Source of the DNA: Larix kaempferi
Taxonomy: Eukaryota; Streptophyta; Pinopsida; Pinales; Pinaceae
Direction: 5' to 3'
Length of the DNA stretch: 64,000 bases
NCBI GenBank assembly: GCA_027924585.1
Contig: BSBM01000372.1
Coordinates: 32,048,001-32,112,000, forward strand
The notes beneath the pieces were generated by a model, which was not told where the DNA came from, did no database searches, and worked only from the letters and a program-made list of their open reading frames with translations. Made by a program: the position numbers and the translations under genes. Numbering within the stretch: position 1 is the first letter of the stretch; each line of letters starts with the position of its first letter. Below are positions 12,001 to 23,561 of this stretch, piece by piece.

Positions 12001-12191
12001 GGACCACTTTCTCGGAGACATATGTCTACAGATCTCTTTCAGGACATGTGTCCAGGGATGATACAATCCACTCGTCAACTTAGACCAAGTCTAAGGACTA
12101 CTCATCGACCTCATCATTGGTATCATCAATACAGGTATCCACATCATCGACCTTACCATCGATGCAGGAAATCTCATCATCAATGACCACA

Positions 12192-12450
12192 TCACTCCCC
12201 CTTTCGAGGAGGGTCCTTCTGAACTACACCAAGCTTGTCTCGAAAATACTCAAACTTTACTCGAGACAGAGGTTTGGTCAATATATCAGCAACTTGTTCG
12301 TTAGTGCTTACATAGTTGAGCTTGAAGAAACAACTGAGATCCTTCACCTTTATGTAATCATGAAGAAGCAGCTTGTGTTGAACCTAGGCACATACTTGAA
12401 AATGATCCTGGATATCCTGATTACACATCACCTTGATTCATTGAGATTTT
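12192..12450 (-). pseudogene. Ty1/copia RNase H, C-terminal end
   Basis: The minus strand reads NYVSTNEQVADILTKPL, then RVKFEYFRDKLGVV and a terminal DPPRKGE before TGA at 12194-12192. VADILTKPL...FRDKLG is the classic end of a copia polyprotein, which reverse-transcribes and integrates the element. Upstream the frame has a TAG, and the match fades before the poly-T at 12474. Only this tail of the polyprotein is in the window. Confidence 0.8.
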
Positions 12451-12473
12451 ATTTACATGCAACAATTCATGAG

Positions 12474-13434
12474 ATTTTTTTTTTTTTTTTTTAGATTAAA
12501 AGAAGAGACTGTGTATATAAGACCACTGCCCTGACTTGGTGATCAGATATAAGTAGTGCCATTCACAAGCATAATTCAAAAACTGATCAAGCCAACTCGA
12601 TAAAGAGACTCCTTGTCTTCCAGTTGCAATACTGAAAGAAACTACCATGGCTTGGTGACCATATTGTGATAGCTTTAGTCCAAATTAAACCCATGATCAT
12701 GGCAGGGATGGCTTGTAATAAGACCCCCCTATCCCTATATGCATGAGCATCTTTAAAAAGGAGCAAACCAAATTTTATTAGGTTGAAAATTACAAGGCAC
12801 TACCATGGCTTGGTGACCATATATTGGTAGTGTTACTCACCAATGCTTTGCTGATCATGAATGGACCGACCTATGATAGGATCTTCCAACTCCCAGTAAA
12901 ACGGAAAGTCATCTTCCAAGTGTGGTGGTTTGATGTGAAGATGTCATTATGCTTAGCACCTATGAACCTAATGGGCTGGGTTGATATCAAGACCTCCCAC
13001 CTTGTAATTTACATTTATTAAGAGATTTATTACCAAGGTGATTGTAAAAGGATCCAGAGCAGAACAAGCTAGGCAGGTTATTATGATATGCAGCTTGAAC
13101 CATGAAACATGAGACAATGGAGACTCTGCTATTCTCCAGACCCCAATTAAACAAATAAGACATGTGTAAGATAATGACCATTGTGGAGAGATATCAATTC
13201 ATGGTCCTGCAATTGTTAGATGTATGCCCTTTGTTGAATAACCTCCAATACAGGACAAAATTATGGCTGGTAGACAGTTATAAAACCCAAGCTGAAATCA
13301 TCACCAAGAGAGAAATTAATCAATGAGTATCACCAAATGTGTGGAGTTTAAAGAAAACAAATGAAAACAAAGCAGACAATCCAATCAAGAAAGGAAATAG
13401 AAAAACAAACCTATGTACAAGTACATCATCCTGA
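12474..13434 (-). other. 3' non-coding part and probable LTR of the Ogre/Tat-like element
   Basis: This lies between the copia RNase H tail and the gypsy integrase stop codon. It begins with an 18-base poly-T run. A motif like ACTACCATGGCTTGGTGACC is present at 12640 and 12800, with a weaker relative at 12535, at a spacing near 150 bases. The 3' LTR of the gypsy element should be here, but neither its TG/CA ends nor a partner LTR could be matched within the window. Confidence 0.4.
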
Positions 13435-14616
13435 TCAAACAAAATACTTTTTGAGGAGTGAAACATTCATTGGATAAGTGTCCACAACTCCTTCCAGTGT
13501 CTATAATCGAACTGTACCAGGACCCATCTTTTTTGTAACAATGAAAGGTCCCAGCTAGAGGCGTTGAAACTTGGTATAATGGTTCTTATCTTTGTGTTGT
13601 TTGTCCCATCTTAAAACCAGGTCTCCAACAGAAAATTCTATGTCATATGAAGGTTTTTCATCAAACCACCTTTTCACCATCTGCTGATGATGATATAACT
13701 TGTTTCTAGCCACTTCTCTTTCTTCCTCCAGTTTAAGTAGATTGTCAATTCTCTGGTGGAGGGGAGAAGAATCATCTTCTTGGACAGATTGGGCTAACTG
13801 TAGTGAAGGGATGGTAAGATTAGTAGGAAGAATGGCTTCTTTTCCATACACTAGACAGTAAGGAGAATTTCCAATTGCTACCTTTGGAGTAATCTGATCT
13901 GCCGAAAGAGCATTATTGAGCTGTGTATGCCAATCTCTATGGTAAGAGGCCACAGTCTTCTTCAGAATGTTGATCAAATTTTTGTTCGAAGACTTAGCCA
14001 ACCCATTACCTTGTGGGTAGTAATTGGCAGAAAATTTGAGTTTCATCCCCTTTTCAAAAGCATATTTAGTTATGTCAATCAAAGAAAAATAGGATGCATT
14101 ATCAAAAACTAGGAATTCTGGAGTACCAAATCGTGAGAGTATCTGACTGTCTAGGAAATAAATGACTTGGATGGCATTACATTGCTTAAGTGGGACTGCC
14201 TCCACCCATCTGGTGAAGTAGTCAGTTGCTGTGAGAATGTATTTGTGTTGGAGGGATGAGGTAGGATTTATGGGCCCAAAAAAATCCATCCCCCATTGCT
14301 GAAATGGAAATGGAACAGTGACTGGTTGCAAAGGGAAAGCAGGTTTCTTGAACTTCGCTGTGCATTTCTGGCATGGTTCACACCTCCTTACATAGGCATA
14401 AGCATCTTTAAACAATGTAGGCCAGTAATACCCAGCTCTAAGAATCTTATGAGTTGTTGTCTCGCCTGAAAAATGACCTCCAGCTGGTCCTGTATGAAAT
14501 TGGAATAAGATGTCATCAGTTTCATGTTTTTCTAAACACCTAAGAAAAACCCCATCATAGTTTTTCCTAAACAGAACTTCATTAATAAAATGATAAGGGG
14601 CAACCTTTAATCTCAA
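13435..14616 (-). pseudogene. Gypsy integrase (Ogre/Tat-like element)
   Basis: An HHCC zinc finger is visible (GGHFSGETTTHKIL, then CEPCQKC), followed by the catalytic core with the first aspartate in WGMDFFGP and the second in LVFDNASYF. At the place of the catalytic glutamate the text is GLAKSSNKNL, so the E is a K and the enzyme would be inactive. A C-terminal GPF-type motif (LGPFIV) follows; the element ends at TGA 13437-13435. Two TAG codons lie in the C-terminal part (near 13553 and 13507). The upstream border is a TGA at about 14619, where an arginine codon is expected. Integrase normally inserts the cDNA into the host chromosome. Confidence 0.85.
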
Positions 14617-14622
14617 GGCTCT

Positions 14623-15482
14623 TCATTTCTTAAAGTCCAAGGTTTCAGGGGCAAACCCATTATTCAGGAAAAATTTGATATGATCATACCATTCTGATGT
14701 CGAGGTATCAATAGTATTGACAGAACTTGTAGGAATGTCTTCTTCCTGTTCCCATTCAATTTGCTGCTGCAGGGGATCGTTAGATTGAGCAGTAAGAAGG
14801 AAAAGGCCTTGTCCTTTGACAATTTTGGCTGGCTTGATTTCCAAATCATACTCTTGCAGAGTAGTCATCCAGTGGGCCTTTTTTTCCCCAACTCCTTCTG
14901 GATCAGCACATTTCTAATAGCAGAATACGGGATAATGACCTTTGTTCGAGATTTTAACAAATAAGGCCTGTAATGTTTGACAGACTTATAAATTGCGTAG
15001 CATTGTTTGTCAATTTGTGAATAATTGAGCTCTGCACCCTTAAAGGTTGAACTCATGAAAGAGATTGGGATCTCTGTATCGCTGTCCTGTTTCTGTGTTA
15101 AAACAATTGCATAGGAGAAATCGGTGGCGAAAGTGTAGAGAATAAAATCTTTATCAAAATATGGGGACTTGAGAGCAGGAGCTTCAGCAATAGCCTTACG
15201 AATTTCCACGAATGCATCTTTTTGTTCTTGTGACCATGTGAACTGTACATCTTTCTTAACTAAATGATGTAAAGGTTTAACTATTTGAGCAACATTAGGT
15301 ACAAACCTGCATACAAAGTTGATCTTACCCAAGAAGGACTGCATTGCTTTATGCGAACCCGGTAAGCCGATTTTTGAAATCGCATCTGTGCGTTCGAGGT
15401 CGATGATCATACCTTCTTTTGAAATGATGAAGCCCAACAACTTTCCTTTTGTGACTGCGAAAATGGATTTCTTGGGGTTCAA
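14623..15482 (-). pseudogene. Ancestral gypsy RNase H and connection domain
   Basis: Motifs in order: a FLGKINFVCRFVPN part of the RT thumb, FTWSQEQKDAF, LYTFATDFSYAIVL (first catalytic D region), AELNYSQIDKQCYAI (E region), then HYRPYLLKSRTKVIIPYSAI, where the usual TDH motif is absent. It ends with TTLQEYDLEIKPAKIVKGQG. Loss of the TDH aspartate fits the known degeneration of the original RNase H in lineages that gained a second one. There are frame changes at about 14868. Confidence 0.8.
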
Positions 15483-15515
15483 GGAAATGCCAAATCTCCT
15501 GCAATGTTCGAAAAC

Positions 15516-16020
15516 CTACTGAAGAGCAAATAGGTGTTCATGTCGCTTTTTTGAATATATGGTAATATCATCTAAATAAACCACGACATAATTATGCATT
15601 AAACCTCGGAAAGCTATATCCATAGCTCTCTGAAAAGTGGCTCCCGCATTAATTAAACCGAAAGGCATTCGCCTGTAGGTGAAGGTGCCCCAAGGGGTTC
15701 TGAAAGCTGTCTTTAATTGGTCATCTAGGGAAACCATAACCTGGTTGTACCCTGAAAAGCCATCTAGGAGAGAAAACATTTCTGACCCTGCTACCTTTTG
15801 GAGAATCTGTTCCATGGGTGGAACAGGGTAGTTATCTTTTTCTAAGGCTCGGTTCAAATTCCTGAAATCGACACACAATCGGATTTCACCACTTTTCTTG
15901 CGTACAGGCACCAAATTGGATATCCACTATGTATGCCTCACCGAAAAAATAATTCGGGCTGTGAGTAGCTTTTCCAGTTCTTTTTTTATAGAAGTCTCTA
16001 AACTGGATGCATTTTCCGCA
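15516..16020 (-). pseudogene. Gypsy reverse transcriptase (Ogre/Tat-like element)
   Basis: RT motifs: LVPVRKKSGEIRLCVDFRNL, NYPVPPMEQIL, FSLLDGFSGYNQV, FRTPWGTFTYRRMPFGL and the active site VVVYLDDITIYSK (YLDD). TAG codons interrupt it near 15931 and 15521, both in the otherwise continuous frame that leads into the RNase H. RT copies the element RNA into DNA. Confidence 0.9.
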
Positions 16021-16029
16021 GTTTCTGTT

Positions 16030-16447
16030 GATATGGTTTAACTTCCGGCTTCATAGTTATATTATGGTAGATGACACTAGTGTCAAATGTTTTCAATTCG
16101 TCATAGGTCCAGGCGAAGACATCTTTATATTATTTACACAGTTTAATGATAGCTCATCTTTCTTCTGGGGTGCAATCAATTCCCAAATTGATAAAACGGG
16201 GTTCTTGCTCGGTCCCTAAATTGACTTGCTCGTAATTAAGTGAAGAGCTCTGTGTTTTACAATTGGTTTTGTGTCTGAATTTGTCTTGCAAATCATAGAA
16301 CCTCTCCAAATTGATCACAGACTTTGGGATGAAATTCGAGGAATCAGAGAGAGACTTTTCATGTTCATCCTCGTCTATAGCCATATCCTGGAATGTGTCC
16401 TGGTTTGTCAAAAAATCAAGTATCTGTTGATCATCATCAAATACCTT
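16030..16447 (-). pseudogene. Linker between archaeal-type RNase H and RT
   Basis: An acidic, low-similarity part of the polyprotein (16411-16154 is open) with no known fold. It separates the upstream RNase H from the RT by about 140 codons. Confidence 0.5.
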
Positions 16448-17269
16448 CTAGTTTGTCACATTATCTGGTATGGAAGGCCTATACATCAATTCTATTGAGA
16501 ATGTTTGAGGAGATAGGCCCTTTGGCGAAATCAATCTGGAAGCTGTATTTGCCAACAAGTCAACATCGAAGTTTTGAGACCTAGGGACTGAATTAATATT
16601 GAATGCAACAAAGGAGCTGGTAAGATCTCTTACCAATTTATGATAATTCAACAGGCGGGGGGACAAGCAGTGTATCTTATTCCTCACCTGTTTCACAATG
16701 ATTTCTGAATCTCCAAAGCAATGGATGACCTGTACTTTCAAGTCAATAGCCTTTTTCAGTCCCTATATCAGGGCCTCATACTCAGCCACAATGTTAGTAC
16801 AATAAAACTCTAATCTGCGTGCAATCATAGTTTTTGTCCCTTTTGGATCTATGAGAACACATCCTGCACCAGCTCCATCCTTAGATTTAGAGCCATCAAA
16901 AAACAATGTCCAAGCAATGGGATCTAATCTAAAATTTGTATTTACATTGAAAACATTATGTACAATGTCTCCTGAGAATGGCACAGAAGTGAGATGAGTT
17001 ACTTGAGATTCGTTTTGTGTATTCTCCTGTGGTGAAACATCAGCTGATAAATTCCCGAAAAAGGTATCAAAGGTAAAGTGTTCGATGTGCGTATTGAAAT
17101 AACCCACAGGCTCACTTGAGTCATTCAAATCTGTGACTGTCTGTTTCATGAAAGGCTCCCTACTTATCTTGATCTTGTTTGGCTGACCATTGTGGGGTAA
17201 CCACAAATGGGACCAATCAGTAGCAAAATAACCCTGTAGATTTTCTGACCAGTCTCTACTAAGCCACAT
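16448..17269 (-). pseudogene. Additional archaeal-type RNase H (aRNH) located before RT
   Basis: The second half has every hallmark of an RNase HI fold with four acidic positions: WTLFFDGSKSKDGAGAGCVL (D), NIVAEYEALI (E), IHCFGDSEIIVKQV (D) and NFDVDLLANTAS (D). Archaeal-type RNase H domains of this look are known as a second RNase H in Tat-branch gypsy elements. Here it lies between protease and RT. In the arrangement I know from the Tat branch it follows the ancestral RNase H. The first half (SRDWSENLQGYFATDWSHLW) is the piece that normally follows the protease. A TAG near 16761 and a TAA near 17280 interrupt an otherwise single frame. Confidence 0.8.
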
Positions 17270-17278
17270 ACCATATGC

Positions 17279-17731
17279 TTATGGGATATCAGCAATGACT
17301 ATATCAATCGTTTGATGGATTCGAGGATCAGTTGATAATGTAATTAAAATGTTTCTGAGCCTTCCCACTACTCTAACTTTCGATTTGTAGAGTTGTACTA
17401 TCTGAGTAGGGAAAGGTTCCCATGTGGCATTCAACTTTTTGTAGACAGAAAGAGGCATCACATTTGATGAATCACCCGAGTCTATCATGCAATTATGTAC
17501 GTTTCGGTTGAAAATCTCAAAAGTAAGCAGAAAATGAGGTGTCTTTCTGCTGCCAGACTTTTGATCATCTGGTTTAGTGAAAGAATCAAGGTTATTATTC
17601 TGCAATTCTCTTGGCTGTTTGACCACCATGCTTTTGGGTAAAGTATCCCTCATCGAGGGGATTTTCAATAATTCAAACAAAGAGATGTTTTCCTTCACTC
17701 TTTTAAGATATTCAACTAAATTGTACTCCAT
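17279..17731 (-). pseudogene. Retroviral-type aspartic protease (Ogre/Tat-like element)
   Basis: The active-site motif is CMIDSGDSSNVMPLSV. The DSG triad is kept, but the next residue is D where A or S is usual. The flap-like and hydrophobic following parts (VRVVGRLRNILITL, IDIVIADIP) are present. Upstream lie YLKRVKENISLFELLKIPS and an acidic stretch with YNTRSK near 17820, typical of the gag-protease junction in this branch. The protease releases the polyprotein parts. Confidence 0.8.
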
Positions 17732-18010
17732 CTTAGGGATGACTGTATCCTTGTGAGGGGCAGTCTTTCCTTTATTAGGAACTGGTGTGGAGGATGAAGG
17801 TTACTGAGGGGGTTGAGGTTTAGACCTTGTGTTATAAGGATGCTGGACATTAAACACAGTCTCAGGTTCTTCTTCTTCTTCACACATAGGAAGCTCTGAA
17901 AAGTAACTTACAATGTTGATTTGTGGATCCTCATGCTCATCTTCCTCTTCCTCAGGTGATTGTGGGTCTGGAGCAGTTTGATCATTGGGGACTTCATGGG
18001 TGTTTTGAGA

Positions 18011-19603
18011 TTATGCTACTAAGGCTCTAAAGATAGAATAAATTTCTTCATTCGTGAGGCCTTCTGTTGGATTAGGAGGTGGTGGATTCAGTGGAGGTTG
18101 ATAAGGTCTCCTGAAAGGTGGTCTCATAAAACCTCTATTCTGGTTTTGATTTTCATTGTTAGTTCTTTTCAAATCCACCATCTCATTTGACATTTTCTGG
18201 ATGAGATTTTTCATGTCAGTTATGTCAAATGGATCCTTGTTTTGTGCAGTGGGTTTAGGAACACTATCATTCCTTTTCCTGGAAGTTGAAGGTTGTTCTT
18301 CTAGGATTTCTAGACTGTCCTTGAGACAAAAAATTTCCTTCTCAACTTGTATTGCTTCAGCAAATACTTCCAGCAAAGTTCCCTTTTGTGCTCGTTTCAC
18401 CCACATTTAAATTGAAGCATGTAGGCCTTTTTCATAGTAGGCTATCAACAATTCTTCAGTAGGAAGAAGGTTGATGGGAATTCTATTTTTTAAGTATGAG
18501 AACCTTTGGTTGAAATCTTTAACCCTTTCTTTCCCTTTGATTTTCATGGAGAATAATTCCAAAACAAGATCTTGTGGTGTTTTGTCATCTCCAAACTTTT
18601 GGATGAATAATTTCTCAAATTCATCCCAAGAAACAATAGACCTTGGTGGCAAGGCAAAATACCAGGTAGCTGCCTTTCCTTCAAAAGTATAAGGAAAGAG
18701 TCTGTAGACCACATCCTTGTGAATGACACTTCTAATCCTAATAGCCTGCATGAAGGTTTTAACATGATCTAGCGCAAGTGATTTGTCATCTGGGTTAAAC
18801 TTGGGTAACCACTTCTTAGGGTTTTTGGGTAGTCTATGTTGGTCTCCAAGTACCCATACTGCATCTTGGTCGAGCCATGGTCTATTTTGGCCTTCTGCAG
18901 CCATCGATGGTTCTTCTTCTTCTTCTTTTGACGAAGAGCTTGAAGAATGTTCAATGTCTGAGGAAGACGATGAGGATGAAGGAGGAGATGGTGGTGGTCC
19001 ACCAATTCCAAATTTTGGCTGATCTTGTGTTTCCTGAAAAAGTTGACTAAGGTTGTATTCAGGGGAACCTGATTGACCAACCAGTTCTTGATTTTCAAGT
19101 TGTGGATTAACTGTTTGCTAATATTCAATATTTTGATCAGTTGTCTGTTGGATGATTGGGTCACTAATCTGTGAAACTGTCTCTTGTTGAGGTTCTTGAT
19201 TATTGGCCTGCAGAAAATTTTCTAAATTGATCACTGCAAAACCGTGTCCTCGTTGATCAGCATGTCTTTGTTCTGCCCTAGTGACCCTATCGGCTGATGT
19301 TTTCAATATCTGATCTAGTTAAAGGGTTCCTATGGTAGGTGATACATTAAAGATATTCCCTCTGTTTTCCTATTATGCTGCAGATACAACAGGTGCAACA
19401 ATTTGTTGAGCAGGTGTAACAAGGACAACCGTTGGTTGTGACTCTGTTGGTTGTTCACATGTTGAAGCCCTTGATTGGCTTCGAGTTTGAACCGTTGAAG
19501 CACTTGCTGGAGGAGGTTTCTTAGTGTCTTGTAGGCATGTTGCACTATTTTCCCTCCTTCTAGCGCCATTTGTTGATGCCTCAGTTGTGCAGGTTAGATG
19601 CAA
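18011..19603 (-). pseudogene. Gag polyprotein (Ogre/Tat-like element)
   Basis: The conserved retrotransposon gag core is at 18904-18407, with NPKKWLPKFNPDD, FPYTFEGKAATWYFALP and FEKLFIQKFGD, then RFSYLKNRIP. A TAA at 18409-18407 splits it from 18406-18011, which has a basic, proline-rich tail (MRPPFRRPYQPPLNPPPP) and no CCHC zinc knuckle. Frame changes upstream (19164-18769, 19306-19118, 19603-19330) show glutamine-rich N-terminal text. Gag forms the virus-like particle around the RNA. Confidence 0.75.
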
Positions 19604-20525
19604 AAGGTGCTGGAATGTTCCGAGATATTCAACAGAGGAAGAAAACCCAAGTTGAAAGGCTTCGAAAGACTCTGCGTAAGGGCAGTTCTATCCCCAACCT
19701 GTTTGGTGTGGTGATCCCCCACGGATATTAGGCCTCCGCTAGCACTCTAAGAGTTGGTGAGTTGATCTATTAGATCAGTTTTCCAGTCAAGGAAAACTAG
19801 GGTGTAGATGTGGTGATGCTAAGCTAACCTAACCTATTCCAGAAAAGGGAAACTAATCTAAGTTAGTCCTATTCTAAAATGAAAGCTTGTTTATATGCAG
19901 ATTGGTCTTGAGATATGATTAAACAAGTAATTGAACAGCTTAAACAAAAATGCCTCTAGTTGTATTACTTGTTAACTTAAATTATTATCAGTTAATGAAA
20001 ATTAAATGACAATCTTTCAAGTATTCAAGCTCATTCAAGATCCAGTCTGTAATCACTCTGCTAATTTAAAAATTAACAATGATTATATAAATTTATATGC
20101 ACCGAATCATTTGCAGAAATAAAACATGAAAGTACTTGTATTAAAGAAAACTCAATGAAGTACTTTGGAACATAAACCAGTCATATAGAGAAATCAATAC
20201 AACAGATTCATATATTAACAAATGTTTAGCAAAAGATCATATACATAACATATGACAATTTCAAGCATAAATAAGAAATTCTCAAAGAAATTTGAGGAAT
20301 AACAAAAGATAGATTAAAAGATAACTTTACTGTATGAAGAGGTCTTGTACATAAATTACAAAAAGCTCTGCTTAACAGAGTATCTCCAGTCCAGTCTTCT
20401 GCTGACTTACAACTCTAAAATTACCAACCTCTAACTACGAGAGGTCCTCCTTCTTAAATAGGAAATTACAGTAGAATAGAAAAATAAAGATTCCCCAAAA
20501 ATAGGGATTACAAAATAAGATCAAC
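19604..20525. other. Non-coding spacer between ORF1 and gag of the Ogre/Tat-like element
   Basis: About 920 bases, AT-rich, without an open frame of interest. No LTR ends, primer-binding site or tract of purines could be recognised, so I treat it as internal to the element rather than as an LTR. Confidence 0.4.
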
Positions 20526-21588
20526 CTATAGATCCAAGAAATCCTGCCATTTCTCATATATGTCTAACAACTCATCTATATTTGAGAAACTGACAGATTC
20601 TAAAGCTAGTTGAACATTGCACACATTATTCTCCATATCATGTTTCGTCAGCTTGTGCCAAGTGCGAAGATACATATGAATCTTGCCTTCCATGATGATC
20701 GGTTCTCTAACCAAATGATCCACATCTTGAATGCTGACTTGTTCAAGATCCTGAATCTTCTGTGCGAACTCCTCACACCTGCTCTTGAGATCTTCAAGTC
20801 TGCACTTTGGCGGCAAAGATTCTAGGATAGGGGTCATTAATGGTAAGCCTAGAACATGCATAATGTTTTCAACTACATACCATCGCCTGGTGTAGATATC
20901 TTTAGATTTATTAATGGTCTCTTCAGCTGTTTCGTTATAATCGAGCCAAGTATTTAGAGAAGCTTTGATCTTCTTAATCTGGAAACTGCTGAGGATTGGG
21001 ATATCTTTTGGTGCATTCTTAACATACCCCTGCCATTCACCGATTTCCTCCTGAGCCTTAAAAGCTTGGAGTCTCTTCTCCTTTTGTTCTTCAAGGGTGG
21101 AGGACATTTTGGAAAAATTAATGAAATTTTCCCTGATTTCATCCAAAGCAATGTAAACCTTCTCCAACAGTTTATGATGATCCCGATTCACCTTGAGGGC
21201 CAGATTCTTAAAATCATAGGGTGTAAACTTGAGAAAACTTGAGGAGGCTGCACTTGCAGTTGCATCCTCAACCTGCTTTTCCAAGGAAGCTATTTTTTCA
21301 ATGTCTATAGAATGTTGAGATTGTGAGAGATCGAGTTCAGTGAGAAGAGTGGCATTCTTTTGCTCTAGGTCTTGAAACGTACTTGCCCAAGTTTTCTTGA
21401 GGTCAGCCACGTCAGTAGAATGTTGTTTTTTAGCTTCAGCCAATTTCTCTTTCATGTTTTTGATCTCTTCATCCCTGAGGTCAGCTTCCTTATCTAAAAC
21501 CTGGACCGAATCCCAATTAGCAGTGGCAAAGGCTCCTAAGGTTGCTGCTGTTTCAATTGCCTCAATTCTTGGATTATTGGTCCTGGGA
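20526..21588 (-). pseudogene. ORF1 of the Ogre/Tat-like element, C-terminal part
   Basis: An open frame continues for about 350 codons from the CACTA border (21588) to TAG near 20526. It starts with a lysine, glutamate and glutamine-rich segment of coiled-coil character (LRDEEIKNMKEKLAEAKKQ; LDLSQSQHSIDIEKIASLEK), then a helical, charged region with a tryptophan-rich end (YEKWQDFLDL). No enzyme motif is seen. The frame continues exactly into the part at 60143-62784 across the CACTA insertion. ORF1 proteins of Ogre-like elements have no known function. Confidence 0.75.
21586..21588. other. Target-site duplication GGA, left copy
   Basis: The three bases before the CACTA end equal the three bases after the opposite TAGTG end (60143-60145). 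Three base pairs is the duplication length made by CACTA transposases. Confidence 0.9.
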
Positions 21589-21639
21589 CACTAAGTTTTT
21601 TTGACCCAAAATCTGATGGCAAAAAAGTTGAATTTGCTA

Positions 21640-22115
21640 CAACCTATGGTCGACTATCCGACAATTCCAGTCTTTTTTTATCGTCGGTGGGATATCGGCT
21701 AAAATCCGACATAGTTCAAGACGTCGGATATTCGACTACCATACCTCGTCGGTTAACCAAATTCCTCCAGCTTCACAGGAAGTCGGATAAGCGACAACAT
21801 CAACTTGCAATATTTGTTGGATGCCATCCTTTCCCCGTCAATTATGTGTCGGCAAATTCGTCGGTTAAGCGACGTGTTTGCCATAAAAAAAGACAATTCT
21901 GACATTCCGAGCCGTCGGAAGTATAGCACAATCGTAGGATATCACTATGCAATTGTTGGAGAGGTCATCAGTTAAGCGACGTGGAAAACATAACAAAAAA
22001 ACATGGATCCGACGTTCCGAGCCGTCGGAAGTATCGCAACACCGTCGGATATTACCCTACGGTCGTAGTTATTAGGTCGTCGGTTAACCGACTACCCAAT
22101 ACATTTAAAAAAAAA
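21640..22115. repeat. CACTA subterminal repeats, left
   Basis: About a dozen short units in both orientations around cores such as GTCGGATATT, CGTCGGTTAACC, AAGCGACGT and GCCGTCGGAAGTAT. Such CpG-rich subterminal motifs are the binding sites of the second CACTA protein (TNPA in En/Spm). The right end at 59815-60115 carries the same family. Confidence 0.85.
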
Positions 22116-22119
22116 TAAT

Positions 22120-22914
22120 AATACAGGAAATCAATATATTCTATCTCTATCATGGAAATATGTAGAATCATTACATATATATATATAATTGAGAACCCCA
22201 TTATGCTCTTCCCATTGTATTAGTAGCGAAGTAGCCTAAGGGAATAGAGCCGTTGTAATAAAGCCATTGTATTAGAGTCATTGTATTAAGCTGCGGAGTC
22301 AATCATTATTCAAGTGGACCTACAGGCTAGTGGATGCCTATTAAGGTGGCACAAAAGACTGTACTCTAAGTCTCAAGTGCTAGTGTCTATGGAACTTACT
22401 TTATGGACTACAGGCTTTCCACGTAGCAGAATAAAAGGACTGGGGAGTTATGTAACATTGTGGCACATTCATCACAAAGAGATGGTAGTGTGCTTCCATT
22501 GTGTCAAGGTACTCTTACCTAACTTCTCTAATTTGGTATACTGAGGAGTCTGTATATTCATGTATGAGATCATATTCTTTGAATAAGGCTCATTAGATAG
22601 TTAATGGGTAGTTACTTAATGTAAAAGGCTCATTTTTATTAAATAAGAACCAGTAGGTGGTTGGTAGTCATTAATTTTGAGATTGCATGTAGTTAGGGTT
22701 TTGGTAGTTATTAAGAAACTATTTATAGCGCTAGAAGGATGTACGTTGTTTTGTCAAAGATTGGTATTGTATTGAAGCTTTGCTCAAAGGAGCTCATCCT
22801 CTCCAAGAGGCCCATGAACATAACTCTCTCTTTTTGAATTTATTAATACAAGTGTTATATTTTGCAAGTTTAATCTCTTTCTTTCATTTTCTTTTGTTCA
22901 CTTATATTTATTTG
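22120..22914. other. CACTA interior, no gene recognised
   Basis: About 800 bases of mixed composition with short ORFs only. A short repeat of a TTGTATTA-containing phrase occurs at 22215-22290. The segment 22540-22900 looks like a transcript 3' end or degenerate LTR, but nothing is firm. Confidence 0.3.
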
Positions 22915-23561
22915 AGGTTAAGCTGGATATTGATTCCAAGGAAATTAAAGAGAAGGATAAGGATATTGATTCCAGTGCATCATTTACTCAACCTTTAAAG
23001 TTATGGAAACTCGAAATTGGTTATGAGGAGCAACCAAAAATCACAACAAGCTCCAAGAAATTGTCAAAATTTAAATGACACGTGTGTGGGTTGTAGAAAG
23101 CAAGCATCGTAGCCATTCATTGAGCTCCTCTTTGTTTTGAGAATAATTTCATATTCTCTACTGAATAGGGCCAAGCACGTGAAGGTGGAAGCTCTTATGG
23201 CCCCTCACCCCCCTCACATCACTCTCAATTCCCCATACCCAATGCATGCACTCGAAAAAAACAAATATGTCCAAATTCATCCATATTTTATCATGAACTT
23301 TCATCCATTATTCATTCAATAAATGCTAACATTCACTAAACCATTGTTTCCGTCGATACACACATTCATTCAATAAAAGATAACATTCAATAAACCATTC
23401 ATTAATCATTCAATCAACACATTCATTCAATAAAAGCTGAAATTCAATAAAGGTAACAGTTTACTACACTGAATCATTAAAACATTAGAAAATCCATTAA
23501 ACCATTCATTCATTAATTAGGCCAAAAATCGTGGACGATATATTGTTATAAAAAATATTTA
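22915..23561. repeat. Direct repeat, copy 1 (650 bp)
   Basis: Matches 24535-25180 in direct orientation with high identity, ending in the same ATATTGTTAT text. A 130-base part is found a third time at 38636-38765. It carries many ATTCATTCAATAAA phrases. Copy 2 lies directly at the 3' end of the SET/transposase gene. Confidence 0.85.

Larger units (their letters stand above)
8649..12490 (-). mobile_element. Ty1/copia LTR retrotransposon, 3' part only
   Basis: It consists of the LTR 8649-10274, polypurine tract 10275-10286, about 1.9 kb of minisatellite-rich 3' untranslated DNA, and the C-terminus of the copia RNase H (12192 to about 12450). The element runs leftwards on the minus strand. Its 5' part should lie beyond the Ogre/Tat-like element, outside the window. 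Confidence 0.75.

Noticed and set aside
12180-12210. Alternative right LTR end of the first copia at 12194 (CATCA before CTCCCCC)
   Set aside because: The purine tract here is good, but the inverted end match (TGTTAAG with CTCAACA) supports 10274 better. Left open as a minor possibility.
12474-12493. Poly-T run as a LINE or SINE poly(A) tail
   Set aside because: No LINE or SINE body or target duplication could be found on either side.
18471-19022. Plus-strand ORFs opposite gag
   Set aside because: Antisense shadows of the gag frame, including a poly-acidic run from glutamate/serine codons.
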